Assembly: GCA_937949525.1 (NCBI GenBank) | Contig: CALEDT010000042.1 | Coordinates: 1-64,000, forward strand | Reading direction: 5' to 3' | Length of the DNA stretch: 64,000 nt | From: an uncultured Burkholderiales bacterium | Lineage (GTDB): Bacteria; Pseudomonadota; Gammaproteobacteria; Burkholderiales; Thiobacillaceae | Shown here: one piece after another, positions 27,187 through 39,382 of the stretch | Layout of the letters: each line of letters begins with the position of its first letter | Numbering within the stretch: position 1 is the stretch's first letter | Notes under the pieces: model-generated | Told to the model about the DNA's origin: nothing | Seen by the model: the letters and a program-made list of their open reading frames with translations, nothing else | Databases searched by the model: none | Program-made: the position numbers and the translations under genes

Positions 27187-28803
27187 ATGAACAAGCCTGC
27201 CCGCACCGGCACCATCACCGCCAAGATCCTCGGCTTCACCGCCATACTGTTCCTGGTGTTGCTGACCGCGTCGCTGCTGCACGCCTACGTCAGCGAGAAG
27301 GGCATGGCCGAAGAGTTCACCAGCGAACGCGCGGGCGCCATCGCCGATGCCTATTTCGACAACCTGAACAAGCTGATGCTGACCGGCGCCATGGATACCC
27401 GCCACGACCTTCGCGACCAGGTCGGCGCGCAGGCCAACGTGCTGGAGGCGCGCGTGATCCGCGGCGAAGCCGTGGCCGCGCAATACGGCGCGGGCGATGC
27501 CAGCGAACAGGCGCGCGACGAGTTGGATCGCAGCGCGCTGGCGGGCCGCGAGATCGTGCACTACGACGAAACGGAGCAGGGCCGCCGGCTCACGGTGATC
27601 CGGCCCTACAAGGCCAGCGAGAACACGCGCGGCGCCAACTGCCTGGGCTGCCACGCGGTACAGCCCGGCACCGTGCTCGGCGCGATCCGCATCCGCTATG
27701 ACCTCGCCCCGGTGGACGCCCGCATCCGCAATTCCGGATTGCAGAGCCTGTTGATCCACCTCGCGCTGTTCGTGACCGGCATGGTGTTGATCCACTATGC
27801 GCTCAAGCGCGTGGTGGCAGCACCGATCAACCGGCTGAGCGAACACATGGCGCAGGTGGAACGCCATTCCGACCTGTCGGTGCGCATCCCGGTCGAAGGC
27901 AACGACGAAATCTCTCGCGCCGCGGCCGCGCTCAACGCCATGCTGGAACGTTTCGCCGCCACGCTCGCGCAGGTGCGCGACGCCAGCCACAACCTGACCC
28001 AGGTCGCGGGCCAACTGGTCGATGTATCGACGCGCACACAACAGGGGGTGGAGCGCCAGCTCGGCGATACCGAACACCTGGCCAGCACGCTGCACCAGCT
28101 CGCCAGCACCGTGCAGGACGTAGCGCGCAACACCCGCGAGGCCGCCGACGCGGCGGTGCGCGCCGACGGCGAAGCCAAGGAGGGAACCGGCACCGCCAAC
28201 CAGGCGCTGGCCGCCATCGCCGACATGTCGCGCCAACTGGAACAGGCGGTCGGCGTGATCCAGAACCTCGATACCGACAGCCGCGACATCGGCCGGGTCA
28301 TCGGTCTGATCCGCGAGATCGCCGAGCAGACCAACCTGCTGGCGCTCAACGCCGCCATCGAGGCTGCCCGCGCCGGCGAGCAGGGGCGCGGCTTCGCCGT
28401 GGTGGCCGACGAGGTGCGCACGCTGGCGCAGCGCACCCAGGCGGCGACGGAGGAAATCGAACGCATCATCGTCAAGGTCCAGGGGCGCGCGCAGGAAGCG
28501 GTCGGCGCGATCCAGCACGCCGAACACGAAACCGAATCCAGCGTGGCCAGCGTCGAGGAGACCGCCAAGGCGCTCGGCACCATCGCCGGCTCGGTGGAGG
28601 CGATCAACCGCCTCAATGCCGACATCGCCACGCATTCCGGCGAGCAAAGCAAGGTGGCCGAAGCGATCAGCCGCAAGATCGGCGACATCGGCGCGGTGGC
28701 GCGCGAAGCCAGCGGGCACGCGCACGACACACGCGATGCCAGCGAGCGCCTGGCGCGGCTGGCGCGCGAACTGGAAACACAGGTGGCGCAGTTCCGGTTG
28801 TGA
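27187..28803 (+). CDS. Methyl-accepting chemotaxis protein with DUF3365-like c-type heme sensor domain
   Basis: Two TM segments, periplasmic [27 protein letters not shown] region, and MCP hairpin [41 protein letters not shown]. Confidence 0.92.
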   Translation: MNKPARTGTITAKILGFTAILFLVLLTASLLHAYVSEKGMAEEFTSERAGAIADAYFDNLNKLMLTGAMDTRHDLRDQVGAQANVLEARVIRGEAVAAQYGAGDASEQARDELDRSALAGREIVHYDETEQGRRLTVIRPYKASENTRGANCLGCHAVQPGTVLGAIRIRYDLAPVDARIRNSGLQSLLIHLALFVTGMVLIHYALKRVVAAPINRLSEHMAQVERHSDLSVRIPVEGNDEISRAAAALNAMLERFAATLAQVRDASHNLTQVAGQLVDVSTRTQQGVERQLGDTEHLASTLHQLASTVQDVARNTREAADAAVRADGEAKEGTGTANQALAAIADMSRQLEQAVGVIQNLDTDSRDIGRVIGLIREIAEQTNLLALNAAIEAARAGEQGRGFAVVADEVRTLAQRTQAATEEIERIIVKVQGRAQEAVGAIQHAEHETESSVASVEETAKALGTIAGSVEAINRLNADIATHSGEQSKVAEAISRKIGDIGAVAREASGHAHDTRDASERLARLARELETQVAQFRL

Positions 28804-28876
28804 CCCTTGCGGTGCGCGTGGCGCGTCGCCACCGCCCGGTGCTCAAACCCGCGGGGCGTAGGGCTAGAATCCGCCC

Positions 28877-30487
28877 ATGGCCATGAGAATCGCGCTCGCG
28901 CAGATCAATCCCACCGTCGGCGACCTGGATGCCAACGCCGACCGCATCCTCGCCCAGGCCGAGCGCGCCGCCCAGGCCGATGCCCACCTGCTGCTGACGC
29001 CGGAACTGGTGCTGTGCGGCTATCCGCCGGAGGATCTGGCGCTGCGCGACGATTTCTATCAGGAGAACGCGCGCGCGCTGCGCCGCCTGGCGGCGCGCCT
29101 GCCGCGCGGCCTGACGGCGGTGATCGGCCATCCGTTGTGCGAAGGCGAGGCGCGGTACAACGCCGCATCGGTACTGCGCGACGGCGCCATCAGCCACGTC
29201 TACCGCAAGCAGAAGCTGCCCAACCATTCGGTATTCGACGAAGTCCGCACCTTCACCGCCGGCGCGCAGCCGTGCGTGTTCGAATGCGCCGGCATGCGCT
29301 GCGCCGTCAACATCTGCGCGGACATCTGGGAGCCCGGCCCGGCCGCGCAGGCGCGCACCGCCGGCGCGGAACTGCTGCTGGTGCTGAACGCCTCGCCGTT
29401 CCACACCGGCAAGCATGCGGAGCGGCTGGAGGTCGCGCGCGAGCGCATCCGCGAATGCGGCCTGCCGCTGGTGTATGCCAACCTGGTCGGCGGTCAGGAC
29501 GAGCTGGTGTTCGACGGCGCTTCGTTCGCGCTCGACGCCGGCGGCGCGCTGACCGCCCAGTTCCCCGCCTTCGTCGAGGAACTGTGCATCGTCGAGTACC
29601 AGGACGGCGTGCCGCGCGGTGCCATCACCGCTCTGCCCGAGCACGAAGCCGCCGTGTATCAGGCGCTGGTGCTCGGGGTGCGCGACTACGTCGGCAAGAA
29701 CGGCTTTCCCAGCGTGCTGGTGGGTTCCTCCGGCGGCATCGATTCGGCGCTGACCCTGGCGGTCGCGGTCGACGCGCTCGGCGCCGAGCGCGTGCAGGCG
29801 GTGATGATGCCGTCGCAGTACACCGCCGACATCAGCCTGCAGGATGCCGAGCAGTTGGCCGCAAACCTCGGCGTGCGCTATGACGTGCAGCCGATCAAGG
29901 CCATGTTCGACGCCTTCCTGTCGGCGCTGTCGGACGAGTTCGACGATCTACCCTTCGATCAGACCGAGGAGAACATCCAGGCGCGCATCCGCGGCGTCAT
30001 CCTGATGGCACTGTCCAACAAGTTCGGCCACCTGGTGCTGACCACCGGCAACAAGAGCGAAATGGCCAGCGGCTACGCCACGCTGTATGGCGACATGGCG
30101 GGCGGCTTCGCGGTACTGAAGGATGTCGCCAAGACCCTGGTATGGCGCCTGGCGCGCTATCGCAACAGCCTGTCGCCGGTGATCCCGGAGCGCATCATCA
30201 CCCGCCCACCCACGGCCGAACTGCGCGCCAACCAGTGCGATCAGGACAGCCTGCCGCCCTACGAGGTGCTGGACGCGATCATGGCCGGCTACGTCGAGCA
30301 GGACATGGCGCCGCGCGAAATCGTCGCGGCCGGCTACGCCGAAGCTGACGTGCGCAAGGTGGTGGGGCTCATCGATCGCGCCGAATACAAGCGGCGCCAG
30401 GCGCCGCCCGGCATCCGCATCACGCCGCGCGGCTTCGGCCGCGACCGGCGTTATCCCATCACCAGCCGCTACCGCGCGCCGTTCTAG
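28877..30487 (+). CDS. nadE: Glutamine-dependent NAD+ synthetase
   Basis: N-terminal nitrilase domain (MRIALAQINPTVGDLDANADRI) and synthetase PP-loop VGSSGGIDSALTLAVAVDALG. Confidence 0.95.
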   Translation: MAMRIALAQINPTVGDLDANADRILAQAERAAQADAHLLLTPELVLCGYPPEDLALRDDFYQENARALRRLAARLPRGLTAVIGHPLCEGEARYNAASVLRDGAISHVYRKQKLPNHSVFDEVRTFTAGAQPCVFECAGMRCAVNICADIWEPGPAAQARTAGAELLLVLNASPFHTGKHAERLEVARERIRECGLPLVYANLVGGQDELVFDGASFALDAGGALTAQFPAFVEELCIVEYQDGVPRGAITALPEHEAAVYQALVLGVRDYVGKNGFPSVLVGSSGGIDSALTLAVAVDALGAERVQAVMMPSQYTADISLQDAEQLAANLGVRYDVQPIKAMFDAFLSALSDEFDDLPFDQTEENIQARIRGVILMALSNKFGHLVLTTGNKSEMASGYATLYGDMAGGFAVLKDVAKTLVWRLARYRNSLSPVIPERIITRPPTAELRANQCDQDSLPPYEVLDAIMAGYVEQDMAPREIVAAGYAEADVRKVVGLIDRAEYKRRQAPPGIRITPRGFGRDRRYPITSRYRAPF

Positions 30488-30835
<348 letters not shown>

Positions 30836-30851
30836 GCACAGGGCATCGGCG

Positions 30852-31931
30852 TCAGGACAGACGTGATCGCCGCCGTCGCCGGAACGACACTCCGTGTTGT
30901 GGGTCGTCGACACGGACCGCCAGCCAACGCAACACGCAGGTTTCTTCGGCTGCAAGCGGCGGCCCGTCCGCATGAGGCTCGGGGCAACTGCGCAGCGTGA
31001 CGGGCTCGCCCTGACATTCGCAATACCAGCCCCATACCGGGTGGGATGCCGCCGCAGCGCCACCGCCCGGCAGGACACGGGCGATGGGCACCCGCCCAGG
31101 ATCGACGCGCAGGTAATACACGCCGCGCGGCGGAAAGCCGTTGCGCACCCGCACCGGATTTTCGTAACGCGCCACGGTGAGCGCTTCGCCCAGCGGCTGC
31201 CCGGCGCTGCGCGGATCGCCGTAGCGGGTGTGGCCGAACTCGTGGGACAGCACCGCCAGCGGATCCACCAGTTCGCCACTGACCGGAAAGCGGCAGCGGA
31301 AGCCGCGTGTACCCAGGCGCACGCTGGCGGCGGCGGCCATCGCGCCGGTGCCGTCGTAGGCAAACAGGCGAAACGGCGCCGCGTCCTGCGCGAATTGTCC
31401 GGTCTCGGACAATAGGCCGCTGATCAGTTCCGACAGGCGCGGCGTCTCGCCCGCCGCCAGCGCGCGCTGCCAAAGCGCCGCGTCGTATTCCAGATAGCCC
31501 TGGTTGAACAGGCGCAGCGTGTCGTCGGCCACCTCGCGGAACCACACCGCCCCGGCGTCGCTCATGGCGAAACGCTCCAGCAACTCGATCTGCTCCGTCT
31601 CCAGCGGCAGCCCCTGCGGTGGCAGACGGGCCCCGGTCACCACGTTGACCTTGCGCGCCAGCGCGAAATGCTCGGCGCGCCGGGCCCGCTCCTCGCCGGC
31701 ATGGGCGGGCGGTTGGGCAAGCCTGCCGGCGCGCGGCGTACCATCGGCGGCCGCAAACAGCACGATCTCGCCGCCTGCCTGCCAGGGCCGCTCCAGTTCG
31801 CCGATCAGATCAACCTGCGTGCGCGTGGGCGGCGGCGGCTCGATCTCCGCAGCCGGCAGGCCTTGGGCAGTCAACGTTGCCAAAATCGCGACCGGTAGTA
31901 ACCAGCCTGGTTGATATGGGCTATGGCGCAT
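30852..31931 (-). CDS. Exported HEXXH metallopeptidase, M91 (NleD-like)-type motif
   Basis: Start MRHSPYQPGW with a signal peptide; LAVLSHEFGHTRYGD then LTVARYENPVRVRNGFPPRGVYY. Lies at the C-terminal end of the artefactually long 30852..34535 ORF. Confidence 0.6.
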   Translation of the reverse strand: MRHSPYQPGWLLPVAILATLTAQGLPAAEIEPPPPTRTQVDLIGELERPWQAGGEIVLFAAADGTPRAGRLAQPPAHAGEERARRAEHFALARKVNVVTGARLPPQGLPLETEQIELLERFAMSDAGAVWFREVADDTLRLFNQGYLEYDAALWQRALAAGETPRLSELISGLLSETGQFAQDAAPFRLFAYDGTGAMAAAASVRLGTRGFRCRFPVSGELVDPLAVLSHEFGHTRYGDPRSAGQPLGEALTVARYENPVRVRNGFPPRGVYYLRVDPGRVPIARVLPGGGAAAASHPVWGWYCECQGEPVTLRSCPEPHADGPPLAAEETCVLRWLAVRVDDPQHGVSFRRRRRSRLS

Positions 31932-31987
31932 GGGCTCCGTCCTGTGGCTCGGCGCAGCATACATAGACCAAGCGCGGACACACCGGT

Positions 31988-33148
31988 TCAAGTCGGCAGC
32001 GGCTTCGGTGCGCGCCCCCGGCGCGCGAACAGCAGGGCTGCGAACACCGCGCAGACCGAGGCCAACGTGAACGTCCAGGCCGCGCCCAGTCCATCCCAGG
32101 CCGCGCCGGCGTAGAGGCTGCCGAATGTGCCGCCTACACCGAAGGCGATGCTGTTGTACAGCGCCTGTCCCCGCGCCTGGTTGCGCCCGGTGAAATGACG
32201 GTGCACCAGCGCCAGCGCCGAGGCGTGATAGGCGCCGAAGGTGAAGGCATGCAGCAGTTGCGCGCCCAGCAACAGCGGCACGCTGTGCGCCTGCCAGCCG
32301 ATCAGCAGAAAGCGCGCGGCGGCGATGACCAGCGTCGCCAGCAGTACCGTTTCCGGCCGTACGCGCGCGAACACGCGCGGCATGATCAGAAAGATGCCGA
32401 TCTCGCACACCACGCCCAGCGCCCACAGCCAGCCGGCCAGGGTCTTGCTGTAGCCGGTCTCGACCAGGTGGATGGTGAAGAAGGTGTAGTAAGGGCCATG
32501 CGCCGCCGCCATCAGCAGCGCCGCGCCCAGCAGCGCGACCACCTGTGGACGGCGCAGCACCTCGCGCAACGGAATGTGGGCGTGATCGTGGCGGGCGATC
32601 TCCGCCTCCGGGATCACCCGTGCGGTGAGCACCAACCCCACCAGCAGACCGAGCACCGCCCACGGCACCAGCGCGACCGAGGCCCGATCGATGGCCATGC
32701 CCAGGCCGACCACGACCACGATGAAGCCGACCGAGCCCCACAGCCGTACCCGACCGTAACGCTCCGTGCGTTCGCCCAGATGCGACAACGTGGTGGCCTC
32801 CACCAACGGCAGCGAAGCGCTCCAGAAGAAACTGATCAGACTCATGACCAGGAACAGCGGCCAGAACGACGTGGCCCAGAACACGCCGATGAACGCCACC
32901 AGACTGACCACGGCGGCGAGCTGCACGATGGCCACGCGCTTGCCGGTGCGGTCGGCGATGTGTCCCCAGACATTGGGCGCGAAGATGCGCATGACCTGCA
33001 ACAGCGACATCAGCACGCCGATCTGGAAGGCGTTGAATTGCAGCGAATGCAGGTACAGGCCCCAGAACGGCGCCATCGCGCCGACGAAGGCGAAGTAGAA
33101 AAAATAGAAGCCCGACAGGCGCCAGTAGGGAAAGGTCGATACGGTCAT
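31988..33148 (-). CDS. MFS transporter (HcaT / LacY-like family)
   Basis: 386 aa, 12-TM-like; WRLSGFYFFYFAFVGAMAPFWGLYLHSLQFNAFQIGVLMSLLQVMRIFAPNVWGHIAD. Confidence 0.87.
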   Translation of the reverse strand: MTVSTFPYWRLSGFYFFYFAFVGAMAPFWGLYLHSLQFNAFQIGVLMSLLQVMRIFAPNVWGHIADRTGKRVAIVQLAAVVSLVAFIGVFWATSFWPLFLVMSLISFFWSASLPLVEATTLSHLGERTERYGRVRLWGSVGFIVVVVGLGMAIDRASVALVPWAVLGLLVGLVLTARVIPEAEIARHDHAHIPLREVLRRPQVVALLGAALLMAAAHGPYYTFFTIHLVETGYSKTLAGWLWALGVVCEIGIFLIMPRVFARVRPETVLLATLVIAAARFLLIGWQAHSVPLLLGAQLLHAFTFGAYHASALALVHRHFTGRNQARGQALYNSIAFGVGGTFGSLYAGAAWDGLGAAWTFTLASVCAVFAALLFARRGRAPKPLPT

Positions 33149-33167
33149 GGCTCGTCAGCGGGGCCGG

Positions 33168-33205
33168 AAAACGCATCGGCCCGGCGCATGCGCCGGGCCG
33201 ATGCG
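33168..33205 (-). terminator. Rho-independent terminator formed by a perfect 34-bp palindrome
   Basis: CGCATCGGCCCGGCGCATGCGCCGGGCCGATGCG (33172-33205) is followed by TTTT on the minus strand, 13 bp past the DUF465 gene. Confidence 0.8.
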
Positions 33206-33217
33206 CGCGCTGCAGGC

Positions 33218-33463
33218 TCAGCCCTTGCGGGCGTCCTGCAGCATGCGGTAGAGCCGGTCCTTCAAGCGCACACGCAGATACTTCAGTTCCTCGGCATACA
33301 GATCCGACGCCGGATCCAGACGTTGCTCGATGCGCGCGACCTTGCGGTCCACCTCGTCGTAGTCCTTCATCATGTTGACGAAATCGTCGCTGCTCAACAT
33401 CAGCGCGCGTATGGTGTCGTGGTACTCGGGAAACTCGTGGAACAGGTCGTGGCTTTCGATCAT
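33218..33463 (-). CDS. YdcH/DUF465 family protein
   Basis: 81 aa; HDLFHEFPEYHDTIRALMLSSDDFVNMMKDYDEVDRKVARIEQ. Confidence 0.85.
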   Translation of the reverse strand: MIESHDLFHEFPEYHDTIRALMLSSDDFVNMMKDYDEVDRKVARIEQRLDPASDLYAEELKYLRVRLKDRLYRMLQDARKG

Positions 33464-33505
33464 GGCGGCTCCGCAGACGGTGGTGAACGGAATGGCGAGG
33501 ACGGA

Positions 33506-34606
33506 TCAGGCGATGCGCCCGGGGATGACGGGGGTATGGCGAATCACGTCGGCGTTTTGCGCGCGATGACGCAAGGCATGGTCCATCAACACGATGGCGA
33601 CCATGGCCTCGGCGATCGGCGTGGCGCGGATGCCCACACACGGGTCGTGCCGGCCTTCCGTGACCACTTCGACCGGCTCGCCGCGGAGGTTGACCGAGCG
33701 CCCCGGCAGGCGGATGGATGAGGTCGGCTTGATGGCGATGGAAGCAGTGATGTCCTGGCCGGTGGAGATGCCGCCCAGGATGCCGCCGGCATGGTTGGAG
33801 GCGAAGCCCTGCGGCAGCAGTTCGTCCCGGTGCTCCGTGCCCTTCTGCGTCACCACCGCAAAGCCGTCGCCGATCTCCACGCCCTTGACCGCGTTGATGC
33901 TCATCAGCGCGTGCGCGAGATCGGCGTCCAGACGGTCGTAGACCGGTTCGCCCAAGCCCACCGGCACACCCTCGGCCACCACGTTGATGCGCGCGCCGAC
34001 CGAGTCGCCGGATTTGCGCAACGCATCCATGTACGCCTCCAGTTGCGGCACCGCGTCGGCATCCGCGGCGAAGAACGGATTGCCGTCGACCGCGCCCCAA
34101 TCGCGCAGCGGCACGACGATGGGCCCCAGTTGCGCCAGGTAGCCACGGATGACGGTGCCATAGCGTTCGCGCAGCCACTTGCGCGCAATGGCGCCGGCGG
34201 CGACGCGCACCGCCGTCTCGCGCGCGGACGAGCGGCCGCCGCCGCGGTAATCGCGAAAGCCGTACTTCTGCGTGTAGGTGTAATCGGCATGGCCGGGGCG
34301 GAAGGTCGCGGCGATGTTGCCGTAGTCCTTGCTGCGCTGATCCTCGTTGCGGATCAGCAGCGCGATGGGCGTGCCGGTGGTACGCCCCTCGAACACGCCG
34401 GACAGGATCTCCACGCTGTCCGACTCGCGCCGTTGCGTGACATGCCGCGAAGTGCCGGGCTTGCGCCGGTCGAGATCGGCCTGGATGTCCGTCGCGCTCA
34501 GTTCCAGGTCCGGCGGGCAGCCATCGACCACACAACCGATCGCGGGACCATGGGATTCGCCGAACGAGGTGACGCTGAAATTGAGGCCGATGCGGTTGCC
34601 GGACAT
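33506..34606 (-). CDS. aroC: Chorismate synthase
   Basis: [51 protein letters not shown]. Confidence 0.97.
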   Translation of the reverse strand: MSGNRIGLNFSVTSFGESHGPAIGCVVDGCPPDLELSATDIQADLDRRKPGTSRHVTQRRESDSVEILSGVFEGRTTGTPIALLIRNEDQRSKDYGNIAATFRPGHADYTYTQKYGFRDYRGGGRSSARETAVRVAAGAIARKWLRERYGTVIRGYLAQLGPIVVPLRDWGAVDGNPFFAADADAVPQLEAYMDALRKSGDSVGARINVVAEGVPVGLGEPVYDRLDADLAHALMSINAVKGVEIGDGFAVVTQKGTEHRDELLPQGFASNHAGGILGGISTGQDITASIAIKPTSSIRLPGRSVNLRGEPVEVVTEGRHDPCVGIRATPIAEAMVAIVLMDHALRHRAQNADVIRHTPVIPGRIA

Positions 34607-34766
34607 GGATGAGGCGGGGATCTGCGGAAAAGATGCATTATCCGCGATTCCACGATCAAACGCGCCTGGCACACCGCATCCGACGGGTCATGCCCTAAAA
34701 CTCCCGGATTGCCCATGACCCCGACCTTGACTTACGCTTGCCGGCAACATCCGCGCCGCAGTCACC

Positions 34767-35120
34767 ATGTACCCGCTTCGTCTCGCAAGCCTTTCGCTCG
34801 CCACGCTACTCAGCGTCGTCAGCCCGCTGGTTCACGCCGCGCCGACGGACGAAGGCCGGCTTTTGGCCTACACCTGCACCGCCTGCCATGGTCAGCACGG
34901 TCAGAAAACGGCACCCGGCATGCCGGTCATCGGCGGGCGCGATGCCCATGAGCTGCTCGCGGCCATGGCGCGTTTCCGTACCGGCAAGCGCTGGCACCCG
35001 GCCATGAACGTGATGATGCTGTCGCTGGACGAAGCGGCCATGGTCGACATCGCCGAATATTTCGCGCAAATCGATCCAGCCTTGCTGCATCGCCCGGGCC
35101 CCTACGGCGTTGCGCGCTGA
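34767..35120 (+). CDS. Small exported c-type cytochrome (FccA/class I-like)
   Basis: Signal peptide; CTACHGQHG heme motif; MARFRTGKRWHPAMNVMMLSLDEAAMVDIAEYFAQ. Confidence 0.8.
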   Translation: MYPLRLASLSLATLLSVVSPLVHAAPTDEGRLLAYTCTACHGQHGQKTAPGMPVIGGRDAHELLAAMARFRTGKRWHPAMNVMMLSLDEAAMVDIAEYFAQIDPALLHRPGPYGVAR

Positions 35121-35138
35121 ACGGCCTGGCGCAGTGCG

Positions 35139-35167
35139 GGTATGTATTGAAAATCTCAATACATACC
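35139..35167. repeat. Perfect 12-bp inverted repeat upstream of the aceE promoter (candidate operator)
   Basis: GGTATGTATTGA (35139-35150), spacer AAATC, TCAATACATACC (35156-35167). Confidence 0.85.
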
Positions 35168-35174
35168 ATTGAAA

Positions 35175-35203
35175 TTGACCGCCCCCGGTGCAGGCTCGAT
35201 AAT
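35175..35203 (+). promoter_or_regulatory. Putative sigma70 promoter of the PDH operon
   Basis: TTGACC (35175-35180), 17 bp, GATAAT (35198-35203). Confidence 0.6.
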
Positions 35204-35302
35204 CCCTGCGGTTTTTCGAACACGACGGTTCCGCGTTTCGCCCCCGGCCCCCCCGGGCGCCGCCGACGCACGATACGCCGAACCCAGCGGAGACACCTGC
35301 TC

Positions 35303-37972
<2,670 letters not shown>

Positions 37973-37985
37973 GGGAGACGCCGTC

Positions 37986-39332
37986 ATGAGCATCCAGGAA
38001 GTCGTCGTCCCCGACATCGGCAATTTCAAGGACGTGGAGGTGATCGAACTGCTGGTCAACGTCGGCGACACCATCGCCGCCGATGACGCGCTGATCACCG
38101 TCGAATCGGACAAGGCGGCCATGGACATCCCCGCGCCCATGGCCGGTACGGTGAAGGAACTGAAGGTCAAGGTGGGCGACAAGGTATCGCAAGGCTCGCC
38201 CATCCTGCTGCTGGAAACCGCGCGCGCGCACACCGCCGGCGCGGCCAAGCCGGCGGCGACCGCGCCCGTGGTCACCGCATTCACGCCACCCGCGGCCGAG
38301 ACCGTGGCCACCGTGCCGCCGCCGTCCCGACCGCTGCCGGAAGTACCCGCGCCGATCGCGCCGCGTGAACGCCCCGATCCGGTCGCCGCGCGCCCCGAGT
38401 TCTCCAGCGACAAACCGGCGCATGCCAGCCCAGCGGTGCGCCGCTTCGCGCGCGAACTGGGTGCCGATCTGGCGCGCATCAAGGGCAGCGGGCCGCACGG
38501 GCGCATCCTCAAGGAGGACGTCCAGGCCTGGATCAAAGCGGAACTGAGCCGCCCGACCGGTGCCAGTGCCGGTGCGGCAGGCGGCGGACTGGAGGTCGCG
38601 CCGGCGCCGGTGGTCGATTTCGCGCGTTTCGGCGACATCGACACCCAGCCGTTGTCGCGCATCAAGAAGCTGTCCGGCGCCAATCTGCACCGCAACTGGG
38701 TCACCGCACCGCACGTCACCCAGTTCGATGAAGCCGACATCACCGATCTGGAGGAATTCCGCCGCTCCATGCTGGACGAGGCCGGCAAGCGCGGCGTCAA
38801 GCTGACCCTGCTGGCGTTCCTGATCAAGGCCGTGGTCAATGCGCTGCGCGCCTATCCGCAGTTCAACGCCTCGCTGGCACCGGATGGCGAGCATCTGATC
38901 CTGAAGAAATATTTTCACATCGGTTTCGCCGTCGATACCCCGGACGGCTTGGTGGTGCCGGTGATCCGCGAGGTCAACCGCAAGGACGTGCTGGACATCG
39001 CCCGTGAGCTCGGCGAACTGTCGGCGCGCGCGCGCGAGCGCAAGCTCAAGGTCGAGGAGATGCAGGGCGGTTGCTTCACCATCTCCAGCCTGGGCGGCAT
39101 CGGCGGTACCGCCTTCACACCCATCATCCACTGTCCGGAAGTCGCCATCCTGGGCGTGTCGCGCGGCGCCATGAAGCCAGTATGGAACGACAAGAGCAAG
39201 ACGTTCGAACCGCGTCTGACCTTGCCGCTGTCGCTGTCCTACGACCACCGCGTCATCGACGGCGCCGACGGCGCCCGCTTCACCAGCCACCTGCGTCTGA
39301 TGCTGTCCGACGTGCGCCGCCTGCTGCTCTGA
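37986..39332 (+). CDS. aceF: Dihydrolipoamide acetyltransferase (PDH E2)
   Basis: Lipoyl domain ESDKAAMDIP, peripheral-subunit-binding domain (ASPAVRRFARELGADLARIKGSGPHGRILKEDV), and catalytic LSLSYDHRVIDGADGARF. Confidence 0.96.
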   Translation: MSIQEVVVPDIGNFKDVEVIELLVNVGDTIAADDALITVESDKAAMDIPAPMAGTVKELKVKVGDKVSQGSPILLLETARAHTAGAAKPAATAPVVTAFTPPAAETVATVPPPSRPLPEVPAPIAPRERPDPVAARPEFSSDKPAHASPAVRRFARELGADLARIKGSGPHGRILKEDVQAWIKAELSRPTGASAGAAGGGLEVAPAPVVDFARFGDIDTQPLSRIKKLSGANLHRNWVTAPHVTQFDEADITDLEEFRRSMLDEAGKRGVKLTLLAFLIKAVVNALRAYPQFNASLAPDGEHLILKKYFHIGFAVDTPDGLVVPVIREVNRKDVLDIARELGELSARARERKLKVEEMQGGCFTISSLGGIGGTAFTPIIHCPEVAILGVSRGAMKPVWNDKSKTFEPRLTLPLSLSYDHRVIDGADGARFTSHLRLMLSDVRRLLL

Positions 39333-39382
39333 CCGGACTGCCCATCCGCCCCCCGTATCCCAAGCCGCCGTAGCCCGCGCCC

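Noticed and set aside
30852-34535. 1,227-aa - strand ORF
   Set aside because: Crosses several real genes out of frame; only its C-terminal section (from 31931) has a signal peptide and a peptidase motif.
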